Of a stretch of DNA of 64,000 nt, positions 58,243-64,000 are shown one piece after another. The notes below the pieces were generated by a model. That model ran no database searches. It worked only from the letters and a program-made list of their open reading frames with translations, and had not been told where the DNA came from. This stretch comes from Shewanella marisflavi (lineage in GTDB: Bacteria; Pseudomonadota; Gammaproteobacteria; Enterobacterales; Shewanellaceae), in the NCBI RefSeq assembly GCF_023283925.1, contig NZ_JAKIKX010000002.1, positions 124,001 through 188,000 of the forward strand, in the 5' to 3' direction. The number at the start of each line of letters is the position of its first letter. Positions within the stretch are counted from its first letter, which is position 1. A program made the position numbers and the translations under genes.

Positions 58243-58575
58243 ATGCCACACATTCGTATGCGCGGTTTACCGCAAGAAGCGGTATGCACTATGAGTAATA
58301 CTTTACTCGATACACTCGCCGAAACATGTCAGCTAAAGCCTGAGAGCTTTACCTTAGATTGGGTACCTAGCATTAGTTATCGAGGCGGCGCACAAGACAA
58401 TCATTTTGTGCAGGTCGAAGTGCTTTGGTTCGCCAAAGATCCCAATACACGTCATACAGTAGAGCAGAACATTCGTCAGGCCATATTCGCTGTACATTCG
58501 CCTGTTAAACATATCTCAATCATGTTTCAGGCATTAACGCCTGACTGCTACTACCGTGATGGTCACCATTTTTAA
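58243..58575 (+). CDS. DUF1904 (tautomerase-fold-like) protein
   Basis: Protein of 110 residues matching DUF1904. It starts MPHIRMRGLPQEAV, followed by CQLKPESFTLDWVPS and the C-terminal VKHISIMFQALTPDCYYRDGHHF. The family has a MIF/tautomerase-like fold; Pro follows the initiator Met, as in tautomerases, but catalysis is unproven. It is 11 bases before pssA and probably co-transcribed with it. The ribosome binding site is not strong. Confidence 0.85.
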   Translation: MPHIRMRGLPQEAVCTMSNTLLDTLAETCQLKPESFTLDWVPSISYRGGAQDNHFVQVEVLWFAKDPNTRHTVEQNIRQAIFAVHSPVKHISIMFQALTPDCYYRDGHHF

Positions 58576-58586
58576 AGGAGGATACC

Positions 58587-59900
58587 TTGCTGGATAAGCT
58601 AGGTGGCATAGCGTTACCGACCGATGCAATTCGTTGGTTGCTGACGCCTTCGGCGCTAAAAGCCGAATTACTCTCACAGATCGCTAAGGCTAAGAAAGCC
58701 ATCACTATTGCTGCGCTTTATCTAGAAGATGATGAGGCAGGCAGAGAGGTGTTAGGCGCGCTTATGGCCGCAAAAGCAGCGCGCCCTGAACTCGATATCA
58801 CGGTATTGGTGGATTTTCACCGAGCGCGACGCGGGCTGATCGGCCATAAAGGCGATAGCGGTAATTACCTCATGTATCAAGAGGTGGTGAACAGTGCTGA
58901 GCATCCCATTAGTATTTTGGGGGTACCGGTAAAGTCGAGAGAGTTTATGGGGGTTCTCCATCTCAAAGGATTTATCATTGACGATACCGTGATCTATAGC
59001 GGCGCGAGTTTGAATAACATCTACCTGCATCAGGGTGATCGTTATCGTTTCGATCGTTACCACGTGATTGAGTCGGCTGAGTTAGCCAGTTCAATGCGAG
59101 AGATGGTCTTTGAGTATATCGTTAAAGATAAAGCGGTCACTTCGCTTACTCAGGACAGAGCAAACGAACAGTTGCCAGAGAAAAATGATGTCCGCAGTCT
59201 AAAGCAGCGATTGGCAAAAGCTAAGTATCGCTATCATTCGACCAAGACCGGTAATCGCATCACACCTGTTGTTGGCCTTGGGCGTAAGAAAAATAAGCTG
59301 AACAAATTGGTTATCGATCTGGTATCTCAATCTCAACGTTCGCTATTTATCTGCACACCTTACTTTAACCCGCCGTATATTCTTTCCAGGGCCTTAGCCA
59401 AACATCTACGTAAAGGAAAGCGGATAGATATTGTGGTTGGCGATAAAACCGCAAATGATTTTTATATTCCACCGGAAGAGAAATTTTCAACCATAGGGGC
59501 GTTGCCCTATATGTATGAACAGTCGCTGCGCAAGTTTGCCAAGCGCCAGCAGTGGGCCATCGACGAGGGCCTGCTGAACATTCACCTGTGGAAACATGGG
59601 CGAAATAGCTATCACCTGAAGGGGATTAGCGCAGATGATCAGTGCCACCTGATCACCGGCTCGAACTTGAATCCGCGAGCCTGGGCGTTAGATCTTGAAA
59701 ACGGCTTGTTGCTTCAAGATGAAACCAACGCTTGGACAGAGCAGTTTAAGCAAGAGCAGGCACACATACTCGAGCATACAGAGCGTTTATACCATTACAG
59801 TCAGATAGATACCTTACACAGCTATCCTAAGCCGGTTCGCAAAATCATGAACCGTATTAGGCGCCTTAGAGCCGACTTTCTGTTACGTCGCATTCTGTAA
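58587..59900 (+). CDS. pssA: CDP-diacylglycerol-serine O-phosphatidyltransferase PssA (TTG start)
   Basis: Phosphatidylserine synthase of 437 residues, in the PLD superfamily. It makes phosphatidylserine, the precursor of phosphatidylethanolamine. The two HKD-like motifs are HLKGFIIDDTVIYSGASLNN and HLKGISADDQCHLITGSNLNPRAW. The start is TTG behind a very strong AAAGGAGG at five bases, and the following residues align with E. coli PssA. It is a peripheral membrane enzyme. It lies next to a TapT/YfiP gene, as in E. coli, where pssA and yfiP are close. Confidence 0.96.
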   Translation: MLDKLGGIALPTDAIRWLLTPSALKAELLSQIAKAKKAITIAALYLEDDEAGREVLGALMAAKAARPELDITVLVDFHRARRGLIGHKGDSGNYLMYQEVVNSAEHPISILGVPVKSREFMGVLHLKGFIIDDTVIYSGASLNNIYLHQGDRYRFDRYHVIESAELASSMREMVFEYIVKDKAVTSLTQDRANEQLPEKNDVRSLKQRLAKAKYRYHSTKTGNRITPVVGLGRKKNKLNKLVIDLVSQSQRSLFICTPYFNPPYILSRALAKHLRKGKRIDIVVGDKTANDFYIPPEEKFSTIGALPYMYEQSLRKFAKRQQWAIDEGLLNIHLWKHGRNSYHLKGISADDQCHLITGSNLNPRAWALDLENGLLLQDETNAWTEQFKQEQAHILEHTERLYHYSQIDTLHSYPKPVRKIMNRIRRLRADFLLRRIL

Positions 59901-59915
59901 TGGTGTGACTCGGGT

Positions 59916-59946
59916 AAAAAAGGCGAACAACAAGGTTCGCCTTTTC
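59916..59946 (+). terminator. Rho-independent terminator of pssA
   Basis: AAAAGGCGAAC (59918-59928) with GTTCGCCTTTT (59935-59945), loop AACAAG. Confidence 0.85.
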
Positions 59947-60035
59947 GCTTTCTGTCTGACTCCCCGGCGGTCTACAATTACCTATCGTCGATTAACTTAG
60001 TTGTTAGTGATTTTATAAATTTTCCAGGTGAACAC

Positions 60036-60794
60036 ATGGCGTTCTTGCCCCACGCAGTACATCAGCGTTATCAATATCGAAAAGCGATTTCGACTCGGCC
60101 CTATAATGCACGAGGTAAAAATCTCGACCGATGTGAAGCTTGTTTACTCGCAAAAACCTACTGCACCTGCGATGAAAGGCAAATGCTCGACTCAAACTTA
60201 AGCTTTTTGCTGATCATGTATGATGATGAGGTATTAAAGCCGAGCAATTCAGGCAGGTTGATCGCCGATATGATCCCAGATACCCATGCCTTTATTTGGA
60301 ATCGGACTCTAACCAACAATAAAATGTTAAAGCTGCTGGAAACCGATGAATATCAGCCTTATCTGGTGTTTCCAAGTGAATATGCCATGCCCGGACAAAG
60401 CGTGGTAAGTGATACTCATCTGCCACAACACATACAGCAACATCAAAAACGGCCTCTGTTCGTGCTGCTGGACGGAAGTTGGCGTGAGGCGATTAAGATG
60501 TTCAATAAGAGCACTTACCTGCATCATCTGCCGATATTATCCTTCGCACCCGATGCAGCCGCTCGCTATGGACTGCGTAAGGGCAGTCGAGATTTTCAAC
60601 TAGGCACAGCGGAAGTCGCCAGCTTGGTATTAAGCGCCGCAGGAGAGGAGCGTAATGCCAATAGTCTATCGGCTTGGTTCTCGCTCTTTATCGAGTCCTC
60701 TCTTTACAGCCGCAGCCGCAAGAGTACCCAAGACTTAACGCCGCTCGACACTCTAAAACAAGCTTTTCGAGACTCTTTAGCGACAATGAAATAG
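60036..60794 (+). CDS. tapT: DTW-domain tRNA-uridine aminocarboxypropyltransferase TapT
   Basis: DTW-domain protein of 252 residues (YfiP family). TapT adds the acp group from SAM to uridine 47 of tRNAs (acp3U). The family motif is the LLDGSWREA stretch, with a cysteine cluster near the N-terminus (CEACLLAKTYCTC, about residues 33-45). It follows pssA behind a terminator, the neighbourhood of E. coli yfiP. The ribosome binding site is poor. Confidence 0.88.
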   Translation: MAFLPHAVHQRYQYRKAISTRPYNARGKNLDRCEACLLAKTYCTCDERQMLDSNLSFLLIMYDDEVLKPSNSGRLIADMIPDTHAFIWNRTLTNNKMLKLLETDEYQPYLVFPSEYAMPGQSVVSDTHLPQHIQQHQKRPLFVLLDGSWREAIKMFNKSTYLHHLPILSFAPDAAARYGLRKGSRDFQLGTAEVASLVLSAAGEERNANSLSAWFSLFIESSLYSRSRKSTQDLTPLDTLKQAFRDSLATMK

Positions 60795-60891
60795 TCGGCG
60801 CAGGTTTTGCGCAGGCAGCAATAGTTTCTTATAGTTAACAGATAGCCTCTTTAGATGAGGGGCGTTACCTCTCTCAGACTAAGGAGTTGCT

Positions 60892-61092
60892 ATGTTTCGA
60901 CTTTTACTCGTATGCAGCTTATTAGCGCTACTGCTCACCCCCTCAAACCTTGATCTCCGTTATGCTCATGTCATCGAGTTAGAGCCCGCAGAACTCAGCT
61001 ATAACCGGTATCAGGCAATCTACTTTTGTAAACAAAATCGATGGGCATTTTGTCAAAGCTGGGGCGATTTAGCGGTGACCAGGCTCGCCTGA
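60892..61092 (+). CDS. Small exported or membrane protein
   Basis: Protein of 66 residues. A hydrophobic N-terminus (FRLLLVCSLLALLLTP) acts as signal or anchor, followed by YAHVIELEPAELSYNRYQAIYFCKQNRWAFCQSWGDLAV, with two cysteines that could form a disulfide. A good AAGGAG precedes the ATG. No family was recognised. It stands alone between tapT and the TPR gene. Confidence 0.65.
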   Translation: MFRLLLVCSLLALLLTPSNLDLRYAHVIELEPAELSYNRYQAIYFCKQNRWAFCQSWGDLAVTRLA

Positions 61093-61208
61093 TAACTCTT
61101 TGCTAGGCGCCATCTGCAGATAGTCATATGTATAAAATCATATACAACAATCGCTTAACATGGCTTAATGGAGATACTGCTTAAAAACTGTCGTTATAAA
61201 GGTTGCCC

Positions 61209-62642
61209 TTGTCTTCTTTATCACAAGCCCAGAATTATCTTGCTAAAGGCGAATATCTGGCCGCGAGCAGACTCTTTAATGAGGCGCTCAAACAACCGCT
61301 TACCGAGCACGAGAAGGGCTTGACCTACCTTGGACTCGGTGAGCTGGCCTTGCTCCAAGGCGATGCTAGAGACGCCGAGCAGCTGATCAATAAAGCCTGT
61401 GGCTACTTGTCAGGCGAAACCATACCACTTGAACTACTGGCTAGAGCCTACAATCTGCTTGGCGACCACGAAGATGCGCTAATGGTGCTCAATTATGCTA
61501 ATCAGATAGCGCCAGACTCTGCCGAACTTAGGTATCAACTTGGTGTGCAACAGGTACTGATGGGGGAGCCCATGCAGGCCAAGAGTCATTTTCTATTAGC
61601 CTTAAACGACCTGCTCACAGATGTGGCTAAACAAGGCTCGAACGAGACGGCTACCCAATCCCCTGTGGTCATAATGGAGACTGAAGTAGTTGCTCTCGGC
61701 GTAGATTGCCTGCTGGCATTGGCGCGCCTTGGTCACCTGGTCACTGATAGACGCGATGAACTAATAGGCCTGCTGACTTACCTAAAACGCGCGAATACTC
61801 TAACCGACGCTTGTTCATTGTCTATGAAAGTGAAGCTTGCCTACGCCGAAGCGCAGTTGCAAAGCATATATAACCAGGAAGATGCGACACCTTACTTTGA
61901 GTCAGCCAATAAACTTCAGCACAGCCTCACGCCTCGTAGCACAGAAGAGCAGATCCTTGTCAGCCAATCGGTGAGGAGGTTTATCTCGCCAGACAGCTTA
62001 GTGCTGCAAGCAAATGCTAATCAATTTAGTCCAATATTTGTCATCGCTTTGCCATTAGGTGGCTTTCAAATACTCAGAAAAACATTGTTATCCATGGGTA
62101 ATTGTCATGTTTATCAAGAGGCGTCATCCGCAACACAAACAGTGTTAGACGAGGCCTATAGATTGACGGCTAAACATTATCCGCGCTGCGTCCTAGATCT
62201 TAATCAAGTTCAATTGAATGAGCTTGCCGAGCGCTATCTGGTAAAGCTCTCACAGATGCAAAATAGTGAAGGTAGGTTAGCCCTAGATAATATGGGAGAT
62301 GGAGAGTCGGTAGGACCTTTTATTAAACTTAGCGCAGCCGACGTGCAAGTCTTACCGCTATTGATGAAGTTATTTCCTCAAGCCAGGGTAATACATCTTA
62401 ATCGAGAGTTAGCTCCTCATACCCAAGAGGTGATGCAGCACTATTTCGAAAACAGTCCAGCTTATCTGTGTGACGCTAAAGAGTTTGCCGCCTTTCGGGA
62501 CGAATACCTTGAGCTTGTCGGTTGTTGGAAGGCGCTGATGCCTAGCACTTTTTTAACACTGAACGTCGAGGACCTCGCTTTGTCGCCTAAGGAAAGTCAG
62601 GATCTGCTTTTCGAATTTTGTAACAAGAGCAAAGAGGGATGA
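61209..62642 (+). CDS. TPR protein with degenerate sulfotransferase-like domain (TTG start)
   Basis: Protein of 477 residues. The N-terminal TPR repeats (AQNYLAKGEYLAASRLFNEAL, LLARAYNLLGDHEDALMVLNYANQI, about residues 1-130) lead to a C-terminal region resembling TPR-sulfotransferase proteins. The segment at the usual PAPS phosphate-binding loop (PIFVIALPLGGFQILRKTL) lacks the Arg-Ser-Gly-Thr, and the later ARVIHLNRELAPHTQ replaces the usual Arg-Asp-Pro, so catalysis by the normal mechanism is doubtful. Two TTG codons are possible; the one at 61209 lies six bases after AAAGG and is preferred. Function unknown. Confidence 0.75.
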   Translation: MSSLSQAQNYLAKGEYLAASRLFNEALKQPLTEHEKGLTYLGLGELALLQGDARDAEQLINKACGYLSGETIPLELLARAYNLLGDHEDALMVLNYANQIAPDSAELRYQLGVQQVLMGEPMQAKSHFLLALNDLLTDVAKQGSNETATQSPVVIMETEVVALGVDCLLALARLGHLVTDRRDELIGLLTYLKRANTLTDACSLSMKVKLAYAEAQLQSIYNQEDATPYFESANKLQHSLTPRSTEEQILVSQSVRRFISPDSLVLQANANQFSPIFVIALPLGGFQILRKTLLSMGNCHVYQEASSATQTVLDEAYRLTAKHYPRCVLDLNQVQLNELAERYLVKLSQMQNSEGRLALDNMGDGESVGPFIKLSAADVQVLPLLMKLFPQARVIHLNRELAPHTQEVMQHYFENSPAYLCDAKEFAAFRDEYLELVGCWKALMPSTFLTLNVEDLALSPKESQDLLFEFCNKSKEG

Positions 62643-62752
62643 GGGCAGGAATATGACGCCCTCATCAAAAGTTATCCTTTATCTATGACGCCTTCTTTCA
62701 TTGGGGAAAATGCCTTTGGTCCCTTAGGCGCACGCCGGAAAAAGGTAGGCAT

Positions 62753-63904
62753 TTAACTGTCACGCTTTTGCTGTGCAAAAACCTCTTTCCAGAACTTTGC
62801 ACCGAGCTCACTGATCACTCGCGACTCGCCGTTAAGTAGCATTGCCATACCTAAATCAAGTTCAGGTGAATATGCCACTTCAGCAACATATCCCGCCACC
62901 CAGCCAGCATGATAAATCAGCTTATGACCGTTAAATTGATAAATTCGCCAACCTTTACCGTAATGGGCATCGTCAAGGTAAGGAGTCCAGTCACGCCGGC
63001 GTAGCTCTTTGCTGGTTCGCACACCCGGTGTGGTGACATCTTCAAGTACGCGCGGTGAGATCACCTCTGGTTTGTGGCCCATGTTGGCGACCAACCATTT
63101 TGCAATATCCTTGATACTGGCATTCACGCCAGCGGCAGGAGCCAGTTGGTAGTAATTAGGTTTGACCTTAACCTGTTTAAAACCATATCGCGTTTTGATA
63201 TGAGGCTCGGCGCGATTAGGCGTCTGAGTAAAAGCGTCATATCCAATTGATGCCGTATCCATGGCTAGCGGTGTAAACAGTCTATTTTTAAGCAAGGATT
63301 CGTAACTTTTGCCGCTTTCGCGTTCGATTGCTTGTTCAATAAACGAAAAGGCTACGTTTTGATAGCTATAACAGATACCAGGGGCGCAGATGGGGGAGAG
63401 TTCGCTAAATTTGGGGATGATCTTATCTAGCGCCACATTTGCGTTGACCAAGTTGTCGTAGCTATTTGGCATCAGCCCCGTACTTTGGCCTATGATGTGC
63501 CCCAGGGTGATCGCCTTACTCTGAGCAGGCTCCGCTAAAGAAAACTCTGGTAGATACTGATTAATCGGTTGCTGCCAACTGAGTTGATGTTCATGCACCA
63601 ACTGACTCGCCAATGTGCCCGCAAAGGTTTTTGATACAGACGCAAGTCGAAATACAGTATCGGCATCAATTTTCTTATTTCTGCCTTGCTGACGTTTACC
63701 ATAGGTGCCAAGTTTGACAATGTTGGTACCTTGAACGATCACAAAGGCGCCACCAGGCACCTTTTCTTGCTTTAGGCTCTGTTTGAACTGTTTCGCGAAA
63801 CGCTCACCCAAGGTGTTGGCAGAGAGCGATTGGGCCAAAGATGTTTGAATAAAAAAGAGAGAACTGGCAAATACTAGACTTGTTAAGAGCGGCTTAGGAA
63901 ACAT
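62753..63904 (-). CDS. Serine hydrolase of the beta-lactamase fold (class C-like)
   Basis: Exported protein of 383 residues with a signal peptide (about residues 1-24, SLFFIQTSLAQ). The SxxK motif is Ser89-Lys92 (ASVSKTF), the YxN motif is Tyr181-Asn183 (SYQNVAF), and the third motif is HAGWVAGY where a true beta-lactamase would have KTG. This His-Ala-Gly form is common in the AmpC-like esterase/DD-peptidase group, so hydrolysis of beta-lactams is not implied. Substrate unknown. It is transcribed toward the TPR gene. Confidence 0.88.
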   Translation of the reverse strand: MFPKPLLTSLVFASSLFFIQTSLAQSLSANTLGERFAKQFKQSLKQEKVPGGAFVIVQGTNIVKLGTYGKRQQGRNKKIDADTVFRLASVSKTFAGTLASQLVHEHQLSWQQPINQYLPEFSLAEPAQSKAITLGHIIGQSTGLMPNSYDNLVNANVALDKIIPKFSELSPICAPGICYSYQNVAFSFIEQAIERESGKSYESLLKNRLFTPLAMDTASIGYDAFTQTPNRAEPHIKTRYGFKQVKVKPNYYQLAPAAGVNASIKDIAKWLVANMGHKPEVISPRVLEDVTTPGVRTSKELRRRDWTPYLDDAHYGKGWRIYQFNGHKLIYHAGWVAGYVAEVAYSPELDLGMAMLLNGESRVISELGAKFWKEVFAQQKRDS

Positions 63905-64000
63905 GAAAATTTAAATATCCGTTATTATAATTGCGGTTTTGCTCAAGCTTTGAAAATGAAGGCTCGCTGCCATCATAGTAACTGCGTCTCTCTAAAGATG
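63905..64000. other. Window end, non-coding
   Basis: Ninety-six bases upstream of the serine hydrolase, AT-rich near its start. Any gene to the right is outside the window. Confidence 0.4.

Noticed and set aside
62753..63904. Class C beta-lactamase (resistance gene)
   Set aside because: The third motif is HAG, not KTG, and the protein fits the broader esterase/DD-peptidase-like group.

Overview
The window is a stretch of core chromosome from a gammaproteobacterium, almost certainly a Shewanella. Three things point there: gene order (fldA-ybfE-DUF2788-ybfF-seqA-pgm; gyrA/ubiG/nrdAB-yfaE; serC/aroA-cmk-rpsA-ihfB-lapAB-pyrF), protein sequences close to but distinct from the E. coli ones, and EF-P of the EarP (arginine-rhamnosylation) type. 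Base composition looks near 50% GC throughout. No prophage, integron, CRISPR array, complete insertion sequence or rRNA operon was seen. The species cannot be fixed from the sequence.

Layout. 1-6.4 kb (minus strand): the N-terminal part of a dGTPase, yfbR, alaA, the earP-efp pair, fldA, ybfE, a DUF2788 membrane protein and the esterase ybfF. 6.7-9.5 kb: seqA, pgm and a small conserved protein. 9.5-16.4 kb: msrA (minus), astE, the branched-chain 2-oxoacid dehydrogenase genes bkdA1-bkdA2-bkdB, and nadA. 16.7-24.1 kb: a NIT-domain chemoreceptor, tRNA-Ser(GGA), a small ribbon-helix-helix protein, yjdM, two periplasmic solute-binding-like proteins, cardiolipin synthase and a YafD-type phosphodiesterase. 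24.4-34.7 kb: a DUF885 lipoprotein, an orphan OmpR-type response regulator behind a long Fur-like palindrome, an M14 peptidase, a zinc-ribbon membrane protein, yeaC, ansA, sppA, fadH and an exported YciI-like protein.

34.7-46 kb: yfaE-nrdB-nrdA (minus) with two NrdR boxes over the promoter, a MupP/Gph-type phosphatase, ubiG, gyrA, serC and an aspartate/aromatic aminotransferase in reverse orientation. 46.3-56.2 kb: aroA, cmk, rpsA, ihfB, lapA, lapB, pyrF, a DECR2-like SDR, a DUF2058 protein and an acyl-CoA dehydrogenase. 56.3-64 kb: dacB, a very small membrane protein, a DUF1904 protein, pssA, a TapT/YfiP DTW protein, a small exported protein, a TPR protein with a degenerate sulfotransferase-like domain, and a beta-lactamase-fold serine hydrolase.

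Themes. Nucleotide supply and DNA replication recur (dgt, yfbR, nrdAB-yfaE, cmk, pyrF, gyrA, seqA). So do fatty-acid and branched-chain amino-acid catabolism (bkd, fadH, the DECR2-like SDR, acyl-CoA dehydrogenase) and envelope biogenesis (cls, pssA, lapAB, dacB, possible mupP). Many starts are GTG or TTG and were chosen from ribosome binding sites and family alignment. The most interesting non-coding signals are the palindrome that overlaps the ribosome binding site of the response regulator (26427-26457), the triplicated terminator arm (9450-9485), the NrdR boxes over the nrdA promoter, a perfect CRP-type site between the nadA stop and its terminator, and a LiuR-like palindrome inside the bkd promoter. 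Protein families were recognised from memory; no search was run.
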